64,000 nucleotides of DNA from Flavobacterium sp. N1994 (GTDB lineage Bacteria > Bacteroidota > Bacteroidia > Flavobacteriales > Flavobacteriaceae): assembly GCF_025947145.1 (NCBI RefSeq), contig NZ_CP109999.1:1922001-1986000 (forward strand), given 5' to 3'. The notes under the pieces were generated by a model. It made no database searches. It was not told the DNA's origin and saw only the letters and a program-made list of their open reading frames with translations. Shown piece after piece: positions 49,070 through 57,414 of this stretch. Both the position numbers and the translations under genes were made by a program. Numbering within the stretch: position 1 is the stretch's first letter; every line of letters starts with the position of its first letter.

Positions 49070-51277
49070 ATGAAATTATTTTATGTCGCCTTAGTATTAG
49101 GGTGCTCCTGCTTTATGACAGCACAAAACAAAATCTCTGGAATTATTTCTGATAAAGAGAACAAACCCTTATCAAATGTTATAATTGTCATCCCCGAAAT
49201 TCATAAAGAAACTATCTCAGATTCGGATGGAAAATATACTTTAGACAATTTACCGAATGGTTCTTTTAAAACTGTCTATTCGTTAGTAGGCTATTCCACC
49301 AAAATACTTTCTATCGCTATTTCAGAAAAAGAAAGTACCCAAAACATTACGTTAGAAGACAATATTGTCCACATGGATGAAGTGATAGTTTCGACTGCTT
49401 TCAACAAATTGCAATCGCAAAACGTCATGAAAGTGGAACACCAAAGCGTCAAATCGCTGCAACAAAAAGGAGCAGCAACACTAATTGAAGGCTTAGCAAC
49501 AATTCCAGGAGTTTCTCAAGTTTCTACTGGAACATCCATTGGGAAACCAGTAATTCGGGGATTAAGTGGCAACCGTGTATTGGTCTATTCACAAGGGGTG
49601 CGATTGGAAAACCAACAATTTGGTGAAGAACACGGATTAGGGTTGAATGATGCTGGTGTAGAAAGTGTAGAAGTGATTAAAGGGCCAGCTTCTTTACTTT
49701 ATGGCTCTGATGCTCTCGGTGGTGTTTTGTATTTCAATCCAGAAAAATTTGCTAATCCGCAAGAATTTAAAGCTGATTTCAGTCAACGTGTTTTTTCTAA
49801 TACTCTAGGAAGCAATACCTCGTTAGGATTAAAAACATCAACCGAAAACTGGAAATTTTTAGCGCGAGGAAGCTTCAACACTCATGCTGATTATCAAATA
49901 CCCGATGGTGACAGAGTGACCAATACACGCTACAATGAAACCGATTTGAAAACTGGGATTGGGTATAGCAACTCTAGTTTTTCTAGTGTGTTGCGATACA
50001 ATTTTAATCGATTAGATTTAGGAATTCCAGAAAACGGAATAGGTGAACAATCTACAAACCATTCTACGGTTTATCCTAAACAAGCAGTGAACAATCATAT
50101 TTTAAGTCTGCACAATAATTTTTATTTCAAAAACTCAAAACTCGATGCCGACTTAGGTTATATTTTTAATGATCGAAGTGAATTTGAAGACAGCAATGTA
50201 GCTTCTTTACACATGAAATTAAGAACAGTAAACTATGATTTGAAATACTATTTGCCAAAATTGGGAAAAATAGAAACTATCGTTGGTCTTCAAGGAATGC
50301 ATCAAACCAACACTAATTCGGGAGAAGAATTACTTATTCCTGACGCTACTACAAATGATTTCGGAGTTTTTGGGACAGCCAATTATGAATTCGGAAAAAA
50401 TGTTTTACAAGCGGGATTGCGTTTTGACAATAGAAAAGTTGCTTCTGAAACCTATGGAATAGTTGGTCAAGAAGGTTATTTTGAAGCCATTGATAAAAGT
50501 TTTAATAGTTTTAATGCTTCGTTAGGTTACAAAACCAATTTGGCAGATGATTTTACTCTCCGCTTGAATATCGCTTCTGGTTTTAGAGCGCCGAATTTAG
50601 CTGAATTAACTTCCAACGGAGTTCATGAAGGTAGTAATCGTTACGAAATTGGAAATTCCAACTTAAAAAACGAACAGAATTTACAAACCGATTTGAATTT
50701 GGAATACAAAAGTTCTCATTTTGAATTATTTGCCAATGGTTTTTATAATCACATCAACAATTACATTTTTATATCTCCCAATGGAAATATCATTGATGGC
50801 AACAATGTATACGATTATGTTCAAGCCAATGCAAAATTATATGGTGGCGAAGCAGGCATTCATTTTCATCCTCATCCATTAGATTGGTTGCATTTAACTA
50901 GTAGTTTTGAAACTGTCATTGGTAAAAAAGATGATGGCAGTAATTTACCTTTAATTCCTGCCAATAAATGGAACAACAATTTACGGGGTGAGTTCAACAT
51001 CAAAAATTGGTGGAAAGAAGGTTTTGCTACACTTAACATCGAAAGCACTTTTGCTCAAAACAACAACAGTGAATTTGAAACTCGAACTAATGATTACACT
51101 ATAATTAATATAGGTTTAGGCGGAAAAATTACGATCAACAAAACAACATTCAACATTAATTTGAATACCAATAATTTATTTGATAAAACCTATGTTTCTC
51201 ACTTATCTAGATTAAAATCGGATGGAATTCCTAATATTGGTAGGAATATTGTTTTGGGGGTAACCTTTACTATCTAA
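49070..51277 (+). CDS. TonB-dependent outer-membrane receptor
   Basis: 735 residues: a signal peptide (MKLFYVALVLGCSCFMTAQ), a CarboxypepD-regulatory-like domain (KISGIISDKENKPLSNVIIVIPE...), a TonB-box/plug region (MDEVIVSTAFNK; GVSQVSTGTSIGKPVIRGLSGNRVLVYSQGVR; VEVIKGPASLLYGSDALGGV) and a ~22-strand barrel ending in NLFDKTYVSHLSRLKSDGIPNIGRNIVLGVTFTI. The plug reads like the zinc receptor ZnuD class. Together with the His-rich protein before it, a metal (zinc or copper) substrate is likely, but this is inference. No SusD partner, so not a polysaccharide locus. Confidence 0.88.
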   Translation: MKLFYVALVLGCSCFMTAQNKISGIISDKENKPLSNVIIVIPEIHKETISDSDGKYTLDNLPNGSFKTVYSLVGYSTKILSIAISEKESTQNITLEDNIVHMDEVIVSTAFNKLQSQNVMKVEHQSVKSLQQKGAATLIEGLATIPGVSQVSTGTSIGKPVIRGLSGNRVLVYSQGVRLENQQFGEEHGLGLNDAGVESVEVIKGPASLLYGSDALGGVLYFNPEKFANPQEFKADFSQRVFSNTLGSNTSLGLKTSTENWKFLARGSFNTHADYQIPDGDRVTNTRYNETDLKTGIGYSNSSFSSVLRYNFNRLDLGIPENGIGEQSTNHSTVYPKQAVNNHILSLHNNFYFKNSKLDADLGYIFNDRSEFEDSNVASLHMKLRTVNYDLKYYLPKLGKIETIVGLQGMHQTNTNSGEELLIPDATTNDFGVFGTANYEFGKNVLQAGLRFDNRKVASETYGIVGQEGYFEAIDKSFNSFNASLGYKTNLADDFTLRLNIASGFRAPNLAELTSNGVHEGSNRYEIGNSNLKNEQNLQTDLNLEYKSSHFELFANGFYNHINNYIFISPNGNIIDGNNVYDYVQANAKLYGGEAGIHFHPHPLDWLHLTSSFETVIGKKDDGSNLPLIPANKWNNNLRGEFNIKNWWKEGFATLNIESTFAQNNNSEFETRTNDYTIINIGLGGKITINKTTFNINLNTNNLFDKTYVSHLSRLKSDGIPNIGRNIVLGVTFTI

Positions 51278-51403
51278 AATTGATTAATTTCTAAAAAATT
51301 TATTCATTGTTTATAATTACAACAAAATTTTAAACAATAAAGTGTTTTTAATGTAAATAATTTGTCCTATTTTTACGTTATTACTAATTAAAAATCAACT
51401 TAT

Positions 51404-51784
51404 ATGAATTCAATGTTTACGAAAATCGTTAGATTAGCTTTAGGATTAGCTTTAGTTGTTTTTGGAGCTAATATGATTCATCATTTTATCCCAATGGATC
51501 AACCAGATGGCACTACTGCTGCTGGACAATTCATGAATTCACTTGGTGCAACTGGTTACATTTTTCCAGTTGTTGGGGCATTAGAAGTCCTTATTGGTGT
51601 AATGTTATTATTAAAAAAATGGGTTGCTTTTGCTTTAATATTATTAGCGCCAATATCCATTAATATTTTACTATTCCATTTATTTTTAGACATCCCTGGA
51701 TTATCGGTTGCCCTTTTGGTAATGGTCTTTAATACTATTTTAATATTTAAACATTGGCAACAATACAAGCCTTTATTTTATTAA
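51404..51784 (+). CDS. DoxX-like integral membrane protein
   Basis: 126 residues with four hydrophobic helices (ALGLALVVFGANMIHHF; YIFPVVGALEVLIGVMLLL; VAFALILLAPISINILLFHLF; SVALLVMVFNTILIFK), the DoxX/DoxD-like small membrane-protein pattern. Function not assigned. It has its own upstream spacer and a bidirectional terminator, so it is probably not part of the receptor operon. Confidence 0.78.
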   Translation: MNSMFTKIVRLALGLALVVFGANMIHHFIPMDQPDGTTAAGQFMNSLGATGYIFPVVGALEVLIGVMLLLKKWVAFALILLAPISINILLFHLFLDIPGLSVALLVMVFNTILIFKHWQQYKPLFY

Positions 51785-51800
51785 AAATATTTTTTAAAAT

Positions 51801-51838
51801 AAAAAAGCCGTCCCAATTATTGAGACGGCTTTTTTTTA
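51801..51838. terminator. Bidirectional terminator between DoxX-like gene and mtgA
   Basis: An 11-bp stem AAAAAGCCGTC/GACGGCTTTTT with A and T runs on both flanks; suits both convergent genes. Confidence 0.85.
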
Positions 51839-52516
51839 ATATTTTATTTTTCCTAGATGCCGCATCACTTTCATGATTTTATCTTTCCTATTATTTATAT
51901 AAGGAGAAGAGTTGGATGCCTGAAATTTTCTTGGATTTGGTAAAATAGCCGCAATACCAGCCGCCTCTCTTGGCGTTAAATCTATTGCCGTTTTACTATA
52001 CCAATGCCTTGACGCTTCCTGTGCACCATAAACTCCATTCCCCATTTCTATGCTATTAAGATACACTTCCATAATGCGTTCTTTGCCCCATATTAGTTCG
52101 ATCAAAACAGTAAAGTAGGCTTCTAATCCTTTACGGATGTAACTTCTGCCTTGCCACAAGAAAACATTTTTGGCAGTTTGCTGCGAAATGGTACTTCCTC
52201 CTTTAAGCTTCTTCCCTTTACTATTATTTTTAAATGCTTTTTGCATGGCTTTAAAATCAAAACCACTGTGTTTTAAAAAGTTTCCATCTTCACTAGCAAT
52301 CACTGCTTTTTGCAAATTCGGAGAGATTTCTTCAAGCGGAACCCACTTGTGACTATAAATAGCAACATCACCATCTAGTTTAAATTCAATAATCCTTGTA
52401 ATCATCAAAGGTGTAAACGGAATGGGAACCCATTTGAATAGAATCACCGATAAAATGGAAAGTCCAAAAAACCAAAGCATCGCTTTCCAAATCCAACGAA
52501 AAATTTTTCTTATCAT
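51836..52516 (-). CDS. mtgA: Monofunctional peptidoglycan glycosyltransferase
   Basis: 226 residues: a membrane anchor (~12-28; AMLWFFGLSILSVILFKWVP) and a GT51 domain with the catalytic Glu in ASEDGNFLKHSGFD, GGSTISQQTAKNVFLW, and RIMEVYLNSIEMGNGVYGAQEAS. It polymerises lipid II glycan strands without transpeptidation. The GT51 active-site motifs are intact. Its start is 3 bp after the frame-restored stop (52520) of the oxidoreductase gene, so the two genes form one operon. Confidence 0.95.
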   Translation of the reverse strand: MIRKIFRWIWKAMLWFFGLSILSVILFKWVPIPFTPLMITRIIEFKLDGDVAIYSHKWVPLEEISPNLQKAVIASEDGNFLKHSGFDFKAMQKAFKNNSKGKKLKGGSTISQQTAKNVFLWQGRSYIRKGLEAYFTVLIELIWGKERIMEVYLNSIEMGNGVYGAQEASRHWYSKTAIDLTPREAAGIAAILPNPRKFQASNSSPYINNRKDKIMKVMRHLGKIKY

Positions 52517-52560
52517 AATTTATTTAACTAAATCTGCTAGTTCTTGACCTATTAAACTGC

Positions 52561-53634
52561 CTATAGCAACCCCCATCCCCCTAATCTAACGCCACAATAA
52601 ACATTTTTAGATAATTGTTCAACGATAGGTTTTTTTGTCGAACCTAACCCCATAATACCACTCCAACGGTGAGCAATTTTAAATTCGGTATTGGGTAAAA
52701 TTACTTCTTTTAACAATTCCTCCAAACGATTTTGAATTAATTCTGTTTGACCAAGTTCTGTAGTAGTTTCCGTTTCAAAGGCTAAGTTTCTTCCACCACC
52801 TAATAAAATTCTATCATCAATATTCCTAAAATAATAATACCCTTTGTCTATGTGGAAAGTTCCCTTAATCTTCAGATCTAGTATGGGCTCTGTAATCAAT
52901 ACTTGAGCTCTTGCTGGTTTTACTCTATTTTTGGTAAGCTCCTCTGCAAAACCATTGGTAGCAAAGAATAGTTTTTTTGTATCAAAACTAAAATCAGAAA
53001 ACCCAACTTCTACGCTCTCATTTTTGTCATGAAAGGCAGTAACTTCAACTTGATTCAGAATTAGAATATCGTTTGCAAAGGCTTTTTGCAACAAAGCATT
53101 CATCATTTTTCCAGTATCAATATGGGCTTCAAAAGGATTAAAAATAGTATATTCCTGTAGGCCTTGAAAGCCAAAACTATCTGCTTTTTTAGCAAAAACA
53201 TCATTCTTAAAAAGTGGTCTTAGTAAGTCATTAATATAAGGTAGCTTTTGTAAACAATCTGTGTAAGTACTTTCATCATTCTTTAGAAACAATTCATAAC
53301 CACCATAAGGCTTTAAATCGATAGCATGATCCCCAAGATTTTTACGCAACAATTGCAAACCATCCCAACGCTTTTGGATTAGTTGAACAACCTCTTCTTC
53401 GCTGTGCGATTTTAAATCATCTAGTATTTCCGAAATACTTCCAAAACAAGCAAAACCGGCATTTTTTGTACTAGCCCCTTGAGGCAACATTCCTCTTTCT
53501 AAAACCAGTATTTTACTATTTGGGAAACGCTCTCTTAATGCCAAAGCACAATGTAACCCTACAATTCCACTTCCAACAATAGTAAAATCAATATTCGTAA
53601 ACCAATTTTTGAGTTCCCAATAACTAAGATTCAT
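52561..53634 (-). CDS. FAD-dependent oxidoreductase (DAO family), 3' end frameshifted
   Basis: 357 residues with the FAD motif FTIVGSGIVGLHCALAL, the GASTKNAGFACFGS segment and the C-terminal RWSGIMGLGSTKKP region typical of glycine/D-amino-acid oxidase-like flavoproteins. The frame stops at 52561 after ...CGVRLGGWGLL. In the -1 frame directly beyond two runs of five G (52570-52574 and 52577-52581), the normal family ending continues as MGVAIGSLIGQELADLVK and stops at 52520, 3 bp before mtgA. One missing G in either run explains this: a real mutation, or a sequencing or assembly error. Substrate unknown. Confidence 0.85.
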   Translation of the reverse strand: MNLSYWELKNWFTNIDFTIVGSGIVGLHCALALRERFPNSKILVLERGMLPQGASTKNAGFACFGSISEILDDLKSHSEEEVVQLIQKRWDGLQLLRKNLGDHAIDLKPYGGYELFLKNDESTYTDCLQKLPYINDLLRPLFKNDVFAKKADSFGFQGLQEYTIFNPFEAHIDTGKMMNALLQKAFANDILILNQVEVTAFHDKNESVEVGFSDFSFDTKKLFFATNGFAEELTKNRVKPARAQVLITEPILDLKIKGTFHIDKGYYYFRNIDDRILLGGGRNLAFETETTTELGQTELIQNRLEELLKEVILPNTEFKIAHRWSGIMGLGSTKKPIVEQLSKNVYCGVRLGGWGLL

Positions 53635-53853
53635 GCTGTTATTTTTTTTAAAATTAATTTTTTTCAGATAATACTTAGAACAAAATTTAAAATATTTATT
53701 ATTTTAATACGAATTATACTTATTTTATATTGATATTATAATGTCTAACACCATTGTTTGTTTATTTGTTGATAGTTTTAGCAAATAACTTGATGAAATG
53801 ACAAAAATAATTTTATTTTTGGTGCACTATTTTTAACAAAACCAATAATTATT
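53635..53853. promoter_or_regulatory. AT-rich spacer with promoter of the metalloprotease gene
   Basis: A 219-bp, very AT-rich spacer between divergent genes. A complete promoter lies at 53790-53821: TTG at 53790-53792, 21 nt, TATTTTTG at 53814-53821, 32 bp before the ATG at 53854. No ORF or repeat seen. Confidence 0.65.
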
Positions 53854-56800
53854 ATGAAATTTAAATTACTCATTGTTACTTTGTTAGTGGCCTCAAGTTT
53901 TTCTTTTGCACAGAACAAAAGCTCAGTGTGGACTGCTACTACAAAAAAGAGTAACATGGTTGCTCTTGAATCAAGAATGCAACTTCCAGAAAAAAACCTT
54001 TTTAACTTAGACCTTCTAAGCTTAAAGGCAAGCTTAAGTAATGTACCATCTAGAATGGCAACCTCCAAATCAAACACCATCTTTTCTATTCCAAATGCTG
54101 AAGGTGTTTTAGAAAATTATCGTGTTTATGAAAATTCCAATATGGATCCTGCGTTAGCTGCAAGATATCCTGAAATTAAATCTTACATCGGAATCGGAAT
54201 TGATAACCCAACAGCTAAAGCTTATTTTAGTGTTTCTCCATTAGGTTTCAAATCTATGGTAATTTCTGGTGATAAATCTGCTGTTTTTATCGAGCCTATT
54301 TCTGCTGATTTAGGAACTTACACTGTTTATAGAAAATCAGATAAAGCACAATCACTTACTCGTTTTGAGTGTAGCGTTATAGACGTAGCTACTCCACAAG
54401 TAAATGCTAGTACTGCAAGACCAAATGCTGACGATGCATTAATGAGAACATTCCGTTTAGCGATGTCTTGTACTGGAGAATACACTACTTATTTTGGTGG
54501 AACTAAAGCATTAGCCTTAGCAGCAATCAATAATTCCCTAACAAGATGTAATGGCGTTTTTGAAAATGATTTCGGAGCACGTTTGGTTCTTATAGCAAAT
54601 ACCGATTTAGTGATTTATACTAATGCCTCAACAGATCCATATTCAGCAGCAGCTAGTATGTCAAGTTGGAATTCACAATTACAATCAACACTAACTTCTG
54701 TCATTGGAGAAGCTAACTACGATATCGGTCACTTATTCGGTGCTTCTGGTGGTGGTGGAAATGCAGGCTGTATCGGTTGTATCTGTGTAAACGGTTCAAA
54801 AGGAAGTGGGATCACTTCTCCTGCAGATGGAATCCCTTCTGGAGATAATTTCGATATTGATTACGTAGCGCACGAAATGGGTCACCAAATGGGTGCTAAC
54901 CATACTTTCACTCACAGTAATGAAGGAAGTGGTGTTCAAATGGAACCAGGCTCAGGATCAACTATCATGGGATATGCTGGTATTACTTCATTAGACGTTC
55001 AACCTCACTCGGATCCATTTTTCCACGCCGTTAGTATCCAACAAGTAACTAACAACATTAAAGCCAAAACTTGCTCGATAAACATTGCTACTGGAAATGC
55101 TATTCCAACAGCAAACGCAGGTTTAGATTATACTATCCCTAAAAGTACTCCATTCATGCTAACAGCTTCTGCTACTGATGCTAATGGAGACGCTCTTACC
55201 TATAACTGGGAAGAAATGGACAACCAAACTACTTCTGCTGCACCAAGTGCTACTAAAACAACTGGAGTAGATTTCAGATCTTATAATTCTTCAGCTTCTC
55301 CAACGAGATATTTCCCAAGAATGGCTTCCGTTTTAACAGGAGCAACAACAACAGCTGGAACTGAACTTACTGTAGAAGCTCTACCATCTGTAGCTAGAAC
55401 ATTAAACTTTAGAGTAACCGTTCGTGATAATCACGCTGGTGGACCTGCTAATAATAGTGACGATATGATTGTTACTGTTAATGCAACTGCTGGACCTTTT
55501 AGCGTAACTTCTCCAAATACTGCTGTTTCTTATGCTGGAGGAAGTTCTCAAACAGTAACTTGGGCTGTAGCAGGGACAACGGCAAACGGCGTAAACTGCG
55601 CTAATGTTGATATTCTTTTATCTACTGATGCAGGAAATACTTGGTCTACTTTATTAGCGGCTACTCCAAATGACGGAACAGAAGCAGTTACTATTCCAAA
55701 TACTCCTGGAACAACAAACAGAATCATGGTAAAAGGAACAAATCATATTTTCTTTGACGTTTCTAATGCTAACTTCACAATTACAGCTGGTTCAACTGAT
55801 ACAGTAGCTCCAACTGCTCCAACTTTATCTGCTTCAGGAACTACTCAAACTACAACAAATTTATCTTGGTCTGGTGCTACTGATAACGTAGCCGTTACAA
55901 GTTATGATGTATATAAAGATGGTGTTTTATTAGGATCAACTGCTTCAACATCTTTTGTTGTCTCTGGTTTAGCTAATACTACTACTTATGTTTTCACAGT
56001 TAAAGCTAAAGATGCTGCAGGTAATGCTTCAGCTGCAAGTAACGCAGTTAGTGTAACTACATTAGCTCCTGCTCCTGATACAACAGCTCCAACAGCTCCT
56101 ACATTATCAGCTTCTGGAACTACTTTAACTTCTACCGTTTTATCTTGGTCAGGTGCTACGGATAACGTTGCAGTAACTGGATATGACGTATACCAAGGTG
56201 GAGTATTAAAAACTTCAACTACTTCAACTACACTTACAGTAACTGGATTGTCATCTTCTACAGCTTATACATTCTATGTACAAGCTAAAGATGCTGCTGG
56301 AAATATTTCTCTAGCAAGTAATACCGTTACAGTAACCACCTTAACTCCTGATACAACGGTACCAACGACACCAACATTATCAGCTTCTGGAACTACTGCA
56401 ACTACAACTAATCTTTCTTGGACTGGTGCTACTGATAACGTAGCCGTAACTGGATATGACGTATATAAAGGTGGCGTTTTCTTAGCTTCAACTACAACGG
56501 CTTCTTATGCTGTAACTGGCTTAACTGCTTCTACAGCTTACACTTTCACAGTAAGAGCTAAAGATGCTGCAGGAAATGCTTCTCCAGATAGTAACTCAGT
56601 AAGTGTAACAACTCTTGCTAATACAGTAACCTATTGTGCTTCTACATCAAGTATCACTACGGATGAAAGAATCGGAAAAGTGGTTTTCGGAACCATTAGC
56701 AATACTTCAACAGGAACTGCAGGTTATGAAAATTTCACAGCGCTTTCAACAAATGCCGTTAGAGGTACTGCTTACACTATCACAATTACACCAACATGGA

Positions 56801-57318
56801 CTAGCACAGTATACAAAGAAGGATATGCTGTTTGGATTGACTACAACGGAAATGGTGTATTCACTGATGCTGGAGAAAAAGTTTGGACAAAAGCGGCTTC
56901 TACAACAACTCCTGTAAGCGGAACATTTACTATTCCAACTACCGCTACTTTAGGGGCAACAAGAATGAGAGTACAAATGAGTTACAATGCCACTCCTACT
57001 TCTTCTTGTCAGTCTATCACTTACGGTCAAGTAGAAGATTATACAGTAAACATCACAGCTACTGCTAGAATTGATGAAACTGCTAACACTGGAATTTCAT
57101 TCAATCTTTATCCTAATCCTGTAAAAGGAGATATGTTAAACATCTCTAATCTTGAAGCTCCTTCAACTTACAGAATCTTCAATATGATGGGGCAAGAATT
57201 AGGAAATGGTAAAATTGAAAATGATGCAATTTACGTGGGTGGATTAAAAACAGGAACGTTCTTAATCGAAGTATCTAACGGATCTTCATCTACAACAAAA
57301 CGTTTTATCAAAGAATAA
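53854..57318 (+). CDS. Secreted reprolysin-like metalloprotease with FN3 repeats and T9SS domain
   Basis: 1154 residues. A signal peptide (MKFKLLIVTLLVASSFSFAQ) is followed by a propeptide (~20-200) and an M12B-type zinc protease domain with HEMGHQMGANHTF at His340 (HExxHxxGxxH) and a downstream Met (STIMGYAG). A PKD/cadherin-like region (~410-550) and further beta domains precede three near-identical FN3 repeats (~648-925), a GEVED domain (~965-1065; GYAVWIDYNGNGVFTDAGEKVW ... YGQVEDYTVNI) and a type A T9SS sorting domain (NLYPNPVKGDMLNI ... KRFIKE). It is a large extracellular protease of the T9SS cargo class. Ends and length are intact. Confidence 0.93.
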   Translation: MKFKLLIVTLLVASSFSFAQNKSSVWTATTKKSNMVALESRMQLPEKNLFNLDLLSLKASLSNVPSRMATSKSNTIFSIPNAEGVLENYRVYENSNMDPALAARYPEIKSYIGIGIDNPTAKAYFSVSPLGFKSMVISGDKSAVFIEPISADLGTYTVYRKSDKAQSLTRFECSVIDVATPQVNASTARPNADDALMRTFRLAMSCTGEYTTYFGGTKALALAAINNSLTRCNGVFENDFGARLVLIANTDLVIYTNASTDPYSAAASMSSWNSQLQSTLTSVIGEANYDIGHLFGASGGGGNAGCIGCICVNGSKGSGITSPADGIPSGDNFDIDYVAHEMGHQMGANHTFTHSNEGSGVQMEPGSGSTIMGYAGITSLDVQPHSDPFFHAVSIQQVTNNIKAKTCSINIATGNAIPTANAGLDYTIPKSTPFMLTASATDANGDALTYNWEEMDNQTTSAAPSATKTTGVDFRSYNSSASPTRYFPRMASVLTGATTTAGTELTVEALPSVARTLNFRVTVRDNHAGGPANNSDDMIVTVNATAGPFSVTSPNTAVSYAGGSSQTVTWAVAGTTANGVNCANVDILLSTDAGNTWSTLLAATPNDGTEAVTIPNTPGTTNRIMVKGTNHIFFDVSNANFTITAGSTDTVAPTAPTLSASGTTQTTTNLSWSGATDNVAVTSYDVYKDGVLLGSTASTSFVVSGLANTTTYVFTVKAKDAAGNASAASNAVSVTTLAPAPDTTAPTAPTLSASGTTLTSTVLSWSGATDNVAVTGYDVYQGGVLKTSTTSTTLTVTGLSSSTAYTFYVQAKDAAGNISLASNTVTVTTLTPDTTVPTTPTLSASGTTATTTNLSWTGATDNVAVTGYDVYKGGVFLASTTTASYAVTGLTASTAYTFTVRAKDAAGNASPDSNSVSVTTLANTVTYCASTSSITTDERIGKVVFGTISNTSTGTAGYENFTALSTNAVRGTAYTITITPTWTSTVYKEGYAVWIDYNGNGVFTDAGEKVWTKAASTTTPVSGTFTIPTTATLGATRMRVQMSYNATPTSSCQSITYGQVEDYTVNITATARIDETANTGISFNLYPNPVKGDMLNISNLEAPSTYRIFNMMGQELGNGKIENDAIYVGGLKTGTFLIEVSNGSSSTTKRFIKE
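55797..56620 (+). repeat. Three tandem FN3-encoding repeats within the metalloprotease gene
   Basis: Units begin near 55797, 56077 and 56351 (about 275 bp each); each encodes TAPTLSASGTT..., LSWSGATDNVAVTSYDVY... and AKDAAGN. DNA and protein are highly similar between copies, with scattered changes, indicating recent duplication or gene conversion. Confidence 0.85.
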
Positions 57319-57334
57319 TTTTTTATAAAAACTT

Positions 57335-57365
57335 AAAAGCCATACTTTTCAGTATGGCTTTTTTT
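57335..57365 (+). terminator. Terminator of the metalloprotease gene
   Basis: A 12-bp perfect stem AAAAGCCATACT/AGTATGGCTTTT, TTTC loop, then T run. Confidence 0.9.
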
Positions 57366-57414
57366 GTTAATTAATTTTGCTACTTTTAGACCTTCAATAA
57401 ATTATCATACCAAA

